64,000 nucleotides of DNA from JBBQFD01 sp038321575 (lineage in GTDB: Bacteria; Bacillota_I; Bacilli_A; RF39; UBA660), in NCBI GenBank assembly GCA_038321575.1, contig JBBQFD010000001.1, positions 14,009 to 78,008 of the forward strand. Direction: 5' to 3'. Shown in pieces: positions 1-8,231 of the stretch. The position numbers were made by a program, and so were the translations under genes. The notes under the pieces were generated by a model. The model saw only the letters and a list, made by a program, of their open reading frames with translations, ran no database searches and was not told the DNA's origin. Numbering within the stretch: the stretch's first letter is position 1; every line of letters begins with the position of its first letter.

Positions 1-533
1 TGGGTCAGATTAGTGAACGCAGCATAATCGAACTCTAAACCATCAACTCTTTTATATGCTAAGCCTTGACTACTTAATTCCATAACCATATTAACACAAC
101 CCGCTGCTTTCGCATCAAGCATCATATTATATAGTGCTATTAAATCGGGGGTGGTATTATCTAAACGATTTATTTTATCAATAATATAAAAACCAATTGT
201 TCCTATATAGGCTGTCTTTTCGCCTAATTGATTTAACATATTGTGTACTAAAAAAGCACAAGTAGTCTTACCATTGGTTCCTGTAATACCAATAAAACGC
301 ATCGTTGCAATATCACTACCATATGTATCTTTTAAATATTTAATTAAATATTCCCTAGTATCGGTTACAATTAAAGCATCAACGCTGTAAGTACCTTCCT
401 CAGCAATTATACGAGTAGCACCATTTTTGATAGCAGCATCAATATATGAATGGCCATCACTTTCAACACCGCGCAAAGCAATAAAAGTATCCCCTGGGAC
501 TACTTTTCTAGAATCATCTTTAATGTTCATCAT
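1..533 (-). CDS. murE: UDP-N-acetylmuramyl-tripeptide synthetase MurE (5' part; runs off window)
   Basis: MurE ligates the third amino acid of the peptidoglycan stem peptide to UDP-MurNAc-dipeptide in the cytoplasm using ATP. Translating the minus strand from 533 gives about 177 residues: an N-terminal Mur domain with the stretch FIALRGVESDGHSYIDAA, then the Mur-ligase ATP loop GITGTNGKTT, then a TTPD motif and a segment ending near TNLT. The ATG pair at 533/530 is preceded by AGGAG about 7 nt upstream. The gene continues past base 1, so the C-terminal substrate-binding domain is not visible and the third amino acid (Lys or DAP) cannot be decided. It shows the organism makes a cell wall. The motifs are diagnostic for MurE and close relatives. 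Confidence 0.93.
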   Translation of the reverse strand, partial: MMNIKDDSRKVVPGDTFIALRGVESDGHSYIDAAIKNGATRIIAEEGTYSVDALIVTDTREYLIKYLKDTYGSDIATMRFIGITGTNGKTTCAFLVHNMLNQLGEKTAYIGTIGFYIIDKINRLDNTTPDLIALYNMMLDAKAAGCVNMVMELSSQGLAYKRVDGLEFDYAAFTNLT

Positions 534-593
534 ACAACCACTCCTATTACTAATATTTTACTATAATTAACTATTAATAACAACCAACTATAA

Positions 594-620
594 CAAAAAT
601 AGAGTGATGTTCACTCTATT
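594..620 (-). terminator. Intrinsic terminator of gltX overlapping its stop codon
   Basis: The minus-strand RNA has a 10-bp stem (AATAGAGTGA / TCACTCTATT) with a 3-nt loop followed by a U-rich tail. The gltX TAG stop (616-618) lies inside the upstream arm of the hairpin. Confidence 0.85.
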
Positions 621-2046
621 TACTTAATCTGTTTATAATTACTTCTTTACCTAATAAATGAATTGTATCAGGTAATTCTGGTCCGTGCATTTGACCAGAT
701 ACTTTAATTCTAATTGACATATATAATAATTTGCCTTTAGCACCACTTTTTTCTTTAGTATTATTGATAGCTATATTTACGTTATCAATTGTCCAACTAT
801 TAATACTATTTATTTCATCTTTAAAAACATTCAAAGTATTACTAATTGATGAATCACTATTCATAAATTCTAAAGCTTCACCACTAATTTCAATATGTTC
901 TTTAAAAAATAAATCCGTTAATAATACTATTTCTTTACCATATGATAAATGATTTTGATAAATCATAACTAATTCTTTAATCCATTCCCCAGTCTTACTA
1001 TTTAAATCATAAGCAGCTTGTAAATGAGGAACAGTAATTGCTAATAACTCATCAATTGTAAGTTTCTTTATATAGTGAGCATTAACCCAATTTAGTTTTT
1101 TAACATCATATACCGCAGGTGATCTACTAATACGTTCTGGTGTAAATAACTTCGCTAATTCTTCTAAGCTAAATATTTCATCCGTCGTTTCAGGATTCCA
1201 ACCAAGGAATGCTAAATAATTAACCACTGCTGCTGGTAAGTAACCATCGTTATATAAATCCATAAATGATGATGCTCCATGACGTTTACTTAATTTTTGA
1301 CCATCAGCACCAACTACCATTGGTAAATGAATATAGGCTGGTTTTTCCCATCCAAAAGCATCATAAATTAAATTATATTTAGGAGTTGATGATAAATATT
1401 CATTACCTCTAATAACATGGGTGATAGCCATTAAATGATCATCAATTACATTGGCAAAATTATATGTTGGATAGCCATCTGATTTTAATAAGATTTGATC
1501 TTCTAATAACTTATTTTCAATACTTATTTCACCATAGACAATATCTATAAAAGTACTTATACCGTCTTTTGGCATCATTTGACGAATAACATATGCTTCC
1601 CCATTACTAGTTTTAGTAATTATTTCTTCTTTAGTATATTTTTTACAAAACCCATCATATAAAAATGGTATTTTATTAGTATCAGCTACTGCTCTTAATT
1701 CATTAAGACGTTCTTCACTGCAAAAACAGTAATAAGCTTTCCCTAACTCAACTAATTTTAAAGCATACTCTTTATATAAAGGTAAGCGTTCACTTTGAAT
1801 ATATGGTCCATATTCTCCCCCATTACGTGGGCCTTCATCAGGGCTTAAACCACATAAAGAACAAGTATCATAGATGAAATCAATAGCTCCTTCTACTTTA
1901 CGTGTTTGATCAGTGTCTTCAATACGAAGAATAAAATCCCCATTATTGTGTTTAGCCACTAAATATTCAAATATAGCACTTCTTAAATTACCTACATGCA
2001 TCATTCCTGTTGGACTTGGCGCAAATCTTGTTCTTACTTTTTCCAT
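616..2046 (-). CDS. gltX: Glutamyl-tRNA synthetase
   Basis: Class I aminoacyl-tRNA synthetase that charges tRNA-Glu (and possibly tRNA-Gln where an amidotransferase pathway exists). The 476-residue length is normal. The N-terminus carries the HIGH-type signature in PSPTGMMHVGNLRSA, and the KMSKS-type loop appears as GQKLSKRHGA near residue 250. The C-terminal third is the helical anticodon-binding domain. It follows the orphan gene at 2094-2915 with about 47 nt and a terminator between, so it is probably transcribed separately. It ends at a TAG inside its own terminator. A discriminating or non-discriminating role cannot be read from the sequence. Confidence 0.97.
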   Translation of the reverse strand: MEKVRTRFAPSPTGMMHVGNLRSAIFEYLVAKHNNGDFILRIEDTDQTRKVEGAIDFIYDTCSLCGLSPDEGPRNGGEYGPYIQSERLPLYKEYALKLVELGKAYYCFCSEERLNELRAVADTNKIPFLYDGFCKKYTKEEIITKTSNGEAYVIRQMMPKDGISTFIDIVYGEISIENKLLEDQILLKSDGYPTYNFANVIDDHLMAITHVIRGNEYLSSTPKYNLIYDAFGWEKPAYIHLPMVVGADGQKLSKRHGASSFMDLYNDGYLPAAVVNYLAFLGWNPETTDEIFSLEELAKLFTPERISRSPAVYDVKKLNWVNAHYIKKLTIDELLAITVPHLQAAYDLNSKTGEWIKELVMIYQNHLSYGKEIVLLTDLFFKEHIEISGEALEFMNSDSSISNTLNVFKDEINSINSWTIDNVNIAINNTKEKSGAKGKLLYMSIRIKVSGQMHGPELPDTIHLLGKEVIINRLSK

Positions 2047-2080
2047 TCATATCACCTCTTTAATTTTAACATAAAAACAA

Positions 2081-2105
2081 AGAAAAAAACAGTTTATAAC
2101 TGTTT
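2081..2105 (-). terminator. Intrinsic terminator with the stop codon in the loop
   Basis: The minus-strand RNA folds as AAACAGTT / AACTGTTT with a 3-nt loop and a run of U. The TAA of the upstream gene (2094-2096) sits at the loop. Confidence 0.8.
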
Positions 2106-2915
2106 CCCTAATTTATTAGCTTTTACATTATCAAAATGTGCTTGAACATTATCAACTGATTTATACATATTTTGATTTGCTAAGAACTGTTCACTACGAC
2201 ATGTTAAATATAAATTGAAATCAGCCACTTGTTCTTTAGTTAAATCTTCTTTATTAAAGAATAAATCAATTAATTGCATTTCAATTTCACCTAAATTACT
2301 TTTTTTAGTATCATGACGATTTTGCATATTATCATACATCGCTACTAATACTTCACTCTCAACTATTTCACCATAATGCTTAATTCCAGCTTTATTCAAA
2401 AACATATCAGGACTACTCTTTAAGAAACTACCTAAAATAACTTCAGTACCATATATTTTTTCAAATAAACGCGCAATAATCTTTTCATCATCATATGGCG
2501 TAACATAATGATTTTCATTACCTACTGCTGATTCGGCTATGTTATCTAAAATACCTTGATGGAGAGGTTTTAAGACATTATAACCAGCTAAACCAAGCTT
2601 TCCTGTATTATTTCTACTCATCGACACTAAAATTAATCCTTTAGCTAATAATAGATCGATATCACGTTCTTTAATGCTATCTAATTTAAAATGGATTTTA
2701 TTATTTTTAGGGTCGAAACTAACTTCTTGCAAATCATTAACTTCATCACTAACAACGTCTAATACTTCACTTGATTTACTAACATAGTTAATATCTATAA
2801 GTGATCCATAAGGAGAGTCACTTACCCTACCTAAAATCTTACCGCTGCGATCAATAAATTCACTGTTCAAGTCTTTAACAACTTGCATCTTTAGTAGTAT
2901 TTCAGTATTTTCCAT
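2094..2915 (-). CDS. Uncharacterised 273-residue soluble protein
   Basis: I do not recognise this family. The protein is acidic and mostly polar, with no signal peptide, membrane segment or obvious nucleotide-binding motif. The first ~120 residues look beta-rich; the rest is predicted mainly helical, including a segment reading LKPLHQGILDNIAESAVGNE. The start is weakly supported: the upstream GGTGG is a poor ribosome binding site. A 22-codon ORF with a much better promoter and ribosome binding site ends 35 nt upstream, so translation may depend on that leader. The gene sits alone between two terminators next to gltX. Confidence 0.7.
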   Translation of the reverse strand: MENTEILLKMQVVKDLNSEFIDRSGKILGRVSDSPYGSLIDINYVSKSSEVLDVVSDEVNDLQEVSFDPKNNKIHFKLDSIKERDIDLLLAKGLILVSMSRNNTGKLGLAGYNVLKPLHQGILDNIAESAVGNENHYVTPYDDEKIIARLFEKIYGTEVILGSFLKSSPDMFLNKAGIKHYGEIVESEVLVAMYDNMQNRHDTKKSNLGEIEMQLIDLFFNKEDLTKEQVADFNLYLTCRSEQFLANQNMYKSVDNVQAHFDNVKANKLGKQL

Positions 2916-2950
2916 AAATCCACCACTTTCATTAAATTATAAAGTGTTTA

Positions 2951-3019
2951 TTATTTGAAATCCATTTCCCAGTCAGTTTTCACTCTGTATATTGGTTGTG
3001 GGAAATAAAATTTCAGCAA
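2951..3019 (-). CDS. Small leader ORF (22 codons, TTG start)
   Basis: A short ORF begins TTG at 3019 and ends TAA at 2951; it encodes MLKFYFPQPIYRVKTD followed by WEMDFK. It is preceded by AAAGGAG seven nt before the TTG and by a near-consensus promoter at 3045-3073, so the start signal is far stronger than that of the 273-residue gene that follows. The RNA can pair ATTTCCC inside the ORF with GGGAAAT near its end, which could form an attenuator-like or anti-ribosome-binding structure. Its role as leader peptide or independent micro-protein is inference; I do not know a family for it. Confidence 0.5.
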   Translation of the reverse strand: MLKFYFPQPIYRVKTDWEMDFK

Positions 3020-3044
3020 CAATATACTCCTTTAAATGAGTTCT

Positions 3045-3073
3045 ATTATATACTTAATTCTATTTTTTTTCAA
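3045..3073 (-). promoter_or_regulatory. Strong SigA-type promoter for the leader ORF and orphan gene
   Basis: TTGAAA (3073-3068) and TATAAT (3050-3045) are separated by exactly 17 nt on the minus strand. The start point is expected near 3038, about 11 nt before the AAAGGAG of the small ORF. Confidence 0.75.
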
Positions 3074-3121
3074 GTCCTTTTTAGAAATTCACACCCATAT
3101 ATGATTTAATGTTGATTAATA

Positions 3122-3148
3122 TGGGAAATACTCATAAATAATTTCCCA
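3122..3148. repeat. Perfect 8-bp inverted repeat TGGGAAAT/ATTTCCCA
   Basis: Two 8-bp arms flank an 11-nt spacer in the intergenic region between the SHOCT gene terminator and the promoter at 3045. The same ATTTCCC/GGGAAAT words recur around the leader ORF at 2963-3006. It may be an operator or an RNA hairpin; the function is unknown. Confidence 0.5.
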
Positions 3149-3159
3149 AATATAATTTA

Positions 3160-3192
3160 AGAAAAGAAAAAAACATGAATTATTCATGTTTT
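3160..3192 (-). terminator. Intrinsic terminator of SHOCT gene
   Basis: A 10-bp stem AAAACATGAA / TTCATGTTTT with a 3-nt loop is followed by a U-rich run on the minus strand. It overlaps the TAA stop of the SHOCT-domain gene. Confidence 0.8.
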
Positions 3193-3433
3193 AAGATAGT
3201 AAATCTTTTTTAGAAAGATATTCTTTTTCCTCTATCTCCCCACGCGCTAGACGCATTTTTAATTCATCAAGAGCCGAATTGGATTTATTTGATTCCATAT
3301 GTTTCATTAGTTCTTTTATTAATATAAATAATAATCCTACAATTAGGATAAAGCTAAACATTCCTAAACCTAAATGAATCCAAGGGCCCATACCTGATGC
3401 GTAGTCACCTACTGCGTAACGCCCATACATCAT
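3191..3433 (-). CDS. Small membrane protein with SHOCT domain
   Basis: This 80-residue protein has a glycine/tyrosine-rich N-terminus, one membrane helix (about residues 20-42, IHLGLGMFSFILIVGLLFIL) and a C-terminal SHOCT motif (about residues 54-80, SALDELKMRLARGEIEEKEY). SHOCT is a short helical module found at the ends of many small membrane proteins and thought to mediate oligomerisation. The start has an AGGAGG-type site just upstream (around 3437-3443). It is monocistronic with its own terminator. A specific function is unknown. Confidence 0.8.
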   Translation of the reverse strand: MMYGRYAVGDYASGMGPWIHLGLGMFSFILIVGLLFILIKELMKHMESNKSNSALDELKMRLARGEIEEKEYLSKKDLLS

Positions 3434-3491
3434 AGTAACACCTCCTTGTTTACTTAATCATAACAGGAGATTGTGTCATAATTATGTCTTA

Positions 3492-4072
3492 TTATAGTTT
3501 TTTGTATATTCCTTTTTCAGAATACCAAATACCGTCTTCGTTTTGAATATAAAATTTATTATCAAGTTTATCTTTTTGAATAATACGAGAACTTTGGCTA
3601 ACTACTACACAATTATCTGGCACATCAGTTGTGACTACACAATTAGCACCAATGCGACAGTTATTACCAACTGTTATCTTACCAATTATTTTAGCGCCAG
3701 CTCCGATATAACAATTATTACCAACTGTTGGGCCGCCGTTTTTAAGATGATTTAAAATAGTATTAGATCCAATTGTTACTTGATGAAATATAACGCAATT
3801 ATTTCCGATTATAGCATCTTGTGATATAAATATTCCTTGAATACCATGGGGAAAACTGGATATTCACCAATTTTAGTTTTATAACTAATCCAGCTACCCA
3901 TCTTATATAACTTACGTTCATAAACTTTAATTAATAACCTCGTTAAAAACTTATCGGAGGGAGCCATAGTAATCTTTTTTTTCAATTTTAAAACATCACC
4001 ATAAATAAGAATAATTATTTCACCAAATAATATTACAATTATTTTAATTATTATATTTTTAAATTGTGCCAT
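3492..4072 (-). pseudogene. Serine acetyltransferase-like hexapeptide-repeat acyltransferase, frameshifted
   Basis: The first 80 residues (from ATG at 4072) include an N-terminal hydrophobic stretch and run into TKIGEYPVFP. Reading then stops early in that frame. In the next frame the missing part continues without a gap as HGIQGIFISQDAIIGNN, VIFHQVTIG and typical left-handed beta-helix hexads (GPTVGNNCYIGAGAKIIG), ending at TAA 3492-3494. The joined length (581 nt, two bases over a multiple of three) fits loss of one base in the T4C4 run near 3848-3855. Restored it would be about 193 residues, normal for the family. It is last in the rlmD-NUDIX operon, 14 nt after the NUDIX gene. A sequencing or assembly error is an alternative to a true pseudogene. 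Confidence 0.85.
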
Positions 4073-4086
4073 TATTTCACCTACTT

Positions 4087-4584
4087 TTAATTGATTATTT
4101 CATTATTAATATGATGTTCAAACTCATAATTTTTACTAGCTAATTTATCACCTATAAATACAGGATTAAATCCCATTGTTTTTAATTCAGCCGTTGTTGC
4201 CCATTTGAAATCCATTTTCATATCACGTTCTGGCCCATGTTCAATAATAATATGATCACTTAGATTCACTTGTTTAATATCAACTGGCTCAACAATATAG
4301 TAAAAACTTATTTCATGAACTTTTTTACCATTATTTTTATAAAAGAAATTCTCAGCAATCGATAAAAGTTTAACTATTTTAACTGGATAACCGATTTCTT
4401 CTTCCATTTCCCTTAAAACAGCATGTTTAGTATCTTCACCTAACTCAACATGACCCCCAGGCAAACAATAACGACCATTATCATTCATCTGAACAGTTAA
4501 TATTTTATCATCAATGATTACTATTCCGTTAACTCTATATTTAAAATCAATAGCATCAGTACTTATTTTTACATCTTTACTCAT
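4087..4584 (-). CDS. NUDIX hydrolase
   Basis: This 165-residue NUDIX family pyrophosphohydrolase carries the full Nudix box at about residues 43-65: GGHVELGEDTKHAVLREMEEE followed by IGYP, giving the G-x5-E-x7-RE-x2-EE-x-G pattern that binds divalent metal. The substrate cannot be deduced; the family cleaves nucleoside diphosphates linked to another moiety. It starts 9 nt after rlmD, implying co-transcription, and is followed by the damaged acetyltransferase. Confidence 0.92.
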   Translation of the reverse strand: MSKDVKISTDAIDFKYRVNGIVIIDDKILTVQMNDNGRYCLPGGHVELGEDTKHAVLREMEEEIGYPVKIVKLLSIAENFFYKNNGKKVHEISFYYIVEPVDIKQVNLSDHIIIEHGPERDMKMDFKWATTAELKTMGFNPVFIGDKLASKNYEFEHHINNEIIN

Positions 4585-4593
4585 TTTTACTCC

Positions 4594-5823
4594 TTATTTA
4601 AGTGTCATTAAAACAACGCATTCAACATGATAAGTATTTGGGAACATATCTACTGGTGTAATTTCTTCAACTTTATATAATTCCGTTAACAACTTTAAAT
4701 CACGAGCTAAAGTTGCGGGATCACATGATACATAAATAAATTTGGGTGCTTTCACTTTTAATAAGTGATCAACTGCAAATTTATTTAAACCAAGTCTTGG
4801 TGGATCGACTACAATTACATCTGGTTTATATTCAAGCGTATTTAAAATCGTTCCAACATCACCACATTTGAATCCAATATTAGTTATTTTATTTAATTCT
4901 TTATTCTTATTAGCGTCTAACACCGCATATTGATTAGACTCAACACCCAATACTTCTTTAGCATTATTAGCCATATATAAACCGATTGATCCAGTTCCAC
5001 AATATAGATCTAAAACCTTTTCAATACCGCTTAGATTGGCGTATTTTACTATTAAATCATATAACTTGATTGCTCCTAAAGTATTTATTTGGAAAAATGA
5101 ATCAGCTGATATAATAAATGAATATTCACCTAGTTTTTCAACAATATAATTTTGACCGCTTAAAGTCGTATAATTATTTCGTTCTTTTTTGACAATATTC
5201 ATATCTTTAAAATGATTTATATAAGCTTCTTCATTAATGGGACCAGTTGTATCAAGTACAATCATTTGATCAGTTGTATTAATACTTGAACGAAGAATTA
5301 TTTGATTAATATTTTCGAGTGGCAAGTCCTTAAACTCTTTAATAAGCGCTTCATTTCTTGAATCACTTATTAAACAACTATCAATTTCAATAACATCATA
5401 ACTACGGCGTTTAAAATAACCAACTTTTTCGATTACTTGAAGCGTTATTTTATTACGATAATGTGCTTCTTCATTACCAATAATTGGTTGAACTAATGAT
5501 TCATCAATTCCGCCAAAACGGGTTAATATTTCTTTAACTTTATTTTCTTTATAAGCAAGTTGATCAGTATAACCCATATGCATTAAATTACAACCACCAC
5601 ATTCAATATAATATGGACAGCCTGGTTCTACTCTTAGAGGACTCTTTTTAATGTACTCTAAAACTTCCCCTTCATAAAAGTTCTTATGATCAGCCGTTAT
5701 TTCGACTAAAACAACTTCATCAATAAGCGCATTTGGTATAAAGATAATCTTATTATCTATTTTTCCAATACCACGACCTTGATGATCAAGGTTTATAATT
5801 TGTAATTCTATTTTTTCTTTCAT
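4594..5823 (-). CDS. rlmD: 23S rRNA (uracil-5-)-methyltransferase, RlmD/RlmCD (TrmA) family
   Basis: SAM-dependent RNA uridine-C5 methyltransferase of 409 residues. An N-terminal TRAM domain (about residues 1-58, ending FYEGEVLEYI) is followed by the iron-sulfur cysteines C-x5-C-x2-C in CPYYIECGGCNL. The Rossmann SAM site is VLDLYCGTGSIGLYMA, followed by the VVDPPRLGL motif and the catalytic cysteine in YVSCDPATLARDL. Gram-positive members (RlmCD) modify 23S rRNA; which uridine is not deducible here. The start has GGAGGTGA about 6 nt upstream. It leads an operon with the NUDIX gene. Confidence 0.92.
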   Translation of the reverse strand: MKEKIELQIINLDHQGRGIGKIDNKIIFIPNALIDEVVLVEITADHKNFYEGEVLEYIKKSPLRVEPGCPYYIECGGCNLMHMGYTDQLAYKENKVKEILTRFGGIDESLVQPIIGNEEAHYRNKITLQVIEKVGYFKRRSYDVIEIDSCLISDSRNEALIKEFKDLPLENINQIILRSSINTTDQMIVLDTTGPINEEAYINHFKDMNIVKKERNNYTTLSGQNYIVEKLGEYSFIISADSFFQINTLGAIKLYDLIVKYANLSGIEKVLDLYCGTGSIGLYMANNAKEVLGVESNQYAVLDANKNKELNKITNIGFKCGDVGTILNTLEYKPDVIVVDPPRLGLNKFAVDHLLKVKAPKFIYVSCDPATLARDLKLLTELYKVEEITPVDMFPNTYHVECVVLMTLK

Positions 5824-5859
5824 TTTATCACCTCCTTAATTATAACATCTTTTAAGCAA

Positions 5860-5880
5860 TAAAAAGATAAGACTTATCGC
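5860..5880 (-). terminator. Probable weak intrinsic terminator
   Basis: Minus-strand RNA GATAA-GTC-TTATC followed by UUUUUAUU lies just after the stop of the gene at 5882-6694. The stem is only 5 bp. Confidence 0.5.
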
Positions 5881-5881
5881 C

Positions 5882-6694
5882 TTATTTTAAATATATAAAT
5901 ACTGCAAACCCAATTGCTGATGTAATGATAACAGCAATCGTAAAGATTAATAATTTAATTAGGAAGTTATTTTTCTTTAAAGCCGTACTCATATCTTTCA
6001 ATCCTTCAAAATCTTGTTCATTAAAGTTTAGACTTGAAGTATAAAATGATTTATCTAAAGTATGGTTTTCAACGGCTGGTTCATTACCTGACTCTAATAT
6101 TTTTCTAATTGGGTCAGTTTGACCAATTATTGTATCGCCACTTGATCTTAAATCACCAAACATATTAAGTGATAATTCACGATCACCTAGTTTATTTAAC
6201 ATACTAGTATTAGTAATCGTATTAATTAATCCTTTAAGATCTTCATCATCTTCACCAAGATATTCTTTTTTGTTCATATGTTCTTGTAAACTAATCCCTT
6301 TTAAAATATTATATTGAGTATTTTTTAAACTACGATAATCATTAGTTTCACTAGTCTCATCACGTTCATCTTTAGCTTTTGATAAAATATCACGAATATC
6401 ATAATTTTTATCTTCTTCAACAATAACCTCTTCTACAATTGGCGTCACTGATTCTTTAACAATTTGTCGAAGTTCTTTTTCTCTACGAAAATTTTCACGA
6501 TTCTTTAACATTTCTTTAATACGAGTAATATCTATCTCATTAGTTTTTTCAATTTCCGCAATGCCTTCAATATTTGAATATCCAATTTCACTATATATTG
6601 TATTATATAACTCTTCATTAGCACGAGTTCGCTTAGTTGGTTCTGTTTCCTCAGGTTCAGTTGCTTGATAATAGCGTTCCATGCGGCTTGCCAT
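5882..6694 (-). CDS. Uncharacterised tail-anchored membrane protein
   Basis: This 270-residue protein has a highly charged, probably flexible cytoplasmic region of about 240 residues rich in E, K, R, N and T, ending in one C-terminal hydrophobic helix (about residues 245-268, LIKLLIFTIAVIITSAIGFA). That is the layout of a tail-anchored protein with the bulk in the cytoplasm. No catalytic motif is visible. A scaffold or cell-division/envelope role would be typical of such layout but is only a guess. The start MASRMERYYQ is preceded by GAGGTGAT. It is divergent from the ferredoxin gene. Confidence 0.75.
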   Translation of the reverse strand: MASRMERYYQATEPEETEPTKRTRANEELYNTIYSEIGYSNIEGIAEIEKTNEIDITRIKEMLKNRENFRREKELRQIVKESVTPIVEEVIVEEDKNYDIRDILSKAKDERDETSETNDYRSLKNTQYNILKGISLQEHMNKKEYLGEDDEDLKGLINTITNTSMLNKLGDRELSLNMFGDLRSSGDTIIGQTDPIRKILESGNEPAVENHTLDKSFYTSSLNFNEQDFEGLKDMSTALKKNNFLIKLLIFTIAVIITSAIGFAVFIYLK

Positions 6695-6754
6695 ATAATC
6701 ACCTCATTATTATAATAATAATACCATATTTTAAGATATTATTAAACACTTTAC

Positions 6755-6783
6755 TTGCATTTTATCGTCTTTTTTTCTATAAT
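6755..6783 (+). promoter_or_regulatory. SigA-type promoter of ferredoxin gene
   Basis: TTGCAT (6755-6760) and TATAAT (6778-6783) with a 17-nt spacer, followed by AGGAGG (6791-6796) before the ATG at 6802. Confidence 0.75.
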
Positions 6784-6801
6784 GATGTTTAGGAGGAATC
6801 T

Positions 6802-7011
6802 ATGGAAAAAGTAAAAGTTATCAAAGATGCTTGTATCGGTTGTGGTTCTTGCCAAGCAATCGCTCCTGCCATTTTTGAAATAGGTGACGATGGTTTTGCA
6901 GACATAAAAAAAGGTGTTGATTTTGAATTGATTACTGAAGAAATAAAAAAAGATATCATGGATGCCTTAGATGGCTGTCCAACTGGCGCCATTGAATCAA
7001 CAGAAGAATAA
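6802..7011 (+). CDS. fer: 4Fe-4S ferredoxin
   Basis: This 69-residue single-cluster ferredoxin of the Firmicute type is a low-potential electron carrier in the cytoplasm. Cysteine ligands appear as CIGCGSC (C-x2-C-x2-C) near residue 12, and the fourth in CPTGAIE near the C-terminus. It has its own strong promoter and an AGGAGG site and ends at a bidirectional terminator. It is one of few plus-strand genes here and stands alone, so its partner enzyme is not indicated. Confidence 0.95.
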   Translation: MEKVKVIKDACIGCGSCQAIAPAIFEIGDDGFADIKKGVDFELITEEIKKDIMDALDGCPTGAIESTEE

Positions 7012-7036
7012 AAAATAAGAACGTTGTTCTTATTTT
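7010..7036. terminator. Bidirectional terminator between ferredoxin and GGDEF genes
   Basis: The stem AATAAGAAC / GTTCTTATT with loop GTT has A-tracts on one side and T-tracts on the other, so it can serve both convergent genes; it overlaps the stop of the minus-strand gene at 7030. Confidence 0.85.
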
Positions 7037-8223
7037 TTTCTTATTAATACTTTATTATTTAAATTACTAATAAATAATTGCTCTTCATTGTCAATATTAG
7101 TAAAAATAGTGATAACTCCTAGTTTTTGACATAAATTAATAAACTCAGTCAAAACTAATTTTATTCTTTGATCAGTCTTTGCTTTTTCCAGCATGCTTTT
7201 ACTTATTTTTATATAATCTATATCTACCAAAGATAAAATGGGGATAATAAATTGTTGGCTTTCTAAGCTCATTTCGCCGATACCAACTTTTATTCCTGTT
7301 TTTTTAATATCAGAAATTATTTTTACTATTTCTCCCGTTGAACCTTGATAATATTGAGTATCTATATTAATACATAATTTATTAGGAACAATCATATTTT
7401 TATTTATTGCTGTTTGTAACTCTCCTACAATATCATGCTCTTTAGCAACAATTGTTTGATAACTCACATTAACTATATATTCTTTTTCTTTATCATTAGG
7501 GATTATTTCTTCTAAGCATCTTTTTAAATTAATCATATCGATTTTTTTAAGCTTATGATTGATTCTAAGAACATCATAATGGCCATCACTAAAAAGATTT
7601 TTTTCGTGCTCATCAACAATTGTTAAATCAATAATATTTTCATTATTACCATTTATATCATAAAGTGGTCGATACGCATATTTGAATTCATTTTTATCTA
7701 ACATTTCATCGACTGAATGGATAAAATTTTTGGTATCAGTAAATTTTTTATATATTTGATCATTATAATATTCAATTAAATTTTCTTTTTTCTTAGCTTC
7801 ATACATTGTTAAATCAGCCTTTAATAACATTTCATCCAAGTTTTCTTTAGCTAAAACAATTCCACTATTAAAAGTAAACATAACCGGAATTTGTTCTTTC
7901 TCATAATCATTTTTAATATCATTATAAACTGCAATGATTTTATCAGAAATTCCTTCTGGGTTATCATTAGTAACAATAACAAACTCATCACCATGAAGTC
8001 TAATTAATAGCGAATCAGAGAATCTTTTAGTTACTATTTGCGAAAACAAAATTAAGCACATGTCCCCTACTTTATGCCCAAAATTATCATTAATATATTT
8101 TAAACTGCGAAAATCAATTGCAATCAAATAGGTTGTTCCATCTTTTTTAATATATTCTTTGTATTGTTCTTTTAAATATAAAGCGTTGTTTAAACTAGTT
8201 AGTTCATCTATATATTGTGTCAT
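7030..8223 (-). CDS. GGDEF/EAL-like protein with degenerate motifs
   Basis: This 397-residue soluble protein has an N-terminal GGDEF fold (residues ~1-165; IAIDFRSLKYINDNFGHKVGD is typical) with the signature loop reading LHGDEF instead of GGDEF. The C-terminal ~220 residues resemble an EAL domain, including DYIKIS near residue 345, but the EAL signature region reads DLTIVDE and the usual metal ligands are not evident. It probably retains nucleotide or c-di-GMP-related binding, or weak cyclase activity, rather than phosphodiesterase activity (inference). There is no sensory or membrane domain, unusual for a diguanylate cyclase. It lies 8 nt downstream of the rluB-like gene, so the two are probably co-transcribed. 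Confidence 0.82.
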   Translation of the reverse strand: MTQYIDELTSLNNALYLKEQYKEYIKKDGTTYLIAIDFRSLKYINDNFGHKVGDMCLILFSQIVTKRFSDSLLIRLHGDEFVIVTNDNPEGISDKIIAVYNDIKNDYEKEQIPVMFTFNSGIVLAKENLDEMLLKADLTMYEAKKKENLIEYYNDQIYKKFTDTKNFIHSVDEMLDKNEFKYAYRPLYDINGNNENIIDLTIVDEHEKNLFSDGHYDVLRINHKLKKIDMINLKRCLEEIIPNDKEKEYIVNVSYQTIVAKEHDIVGELQTAINKNMIVPNKLCINIDTQYYQGSTGEIVKIISDIKKTGIKVGIGEMSLESQQFIIPILSLVDIDYIKISKSMLEKAKTDQRIKLVLTEFINLCQKLGVITIFTNIDNEEQLFISNLNNKVLIRKK

Positions 8224-8231
8224 GTTTGCTC

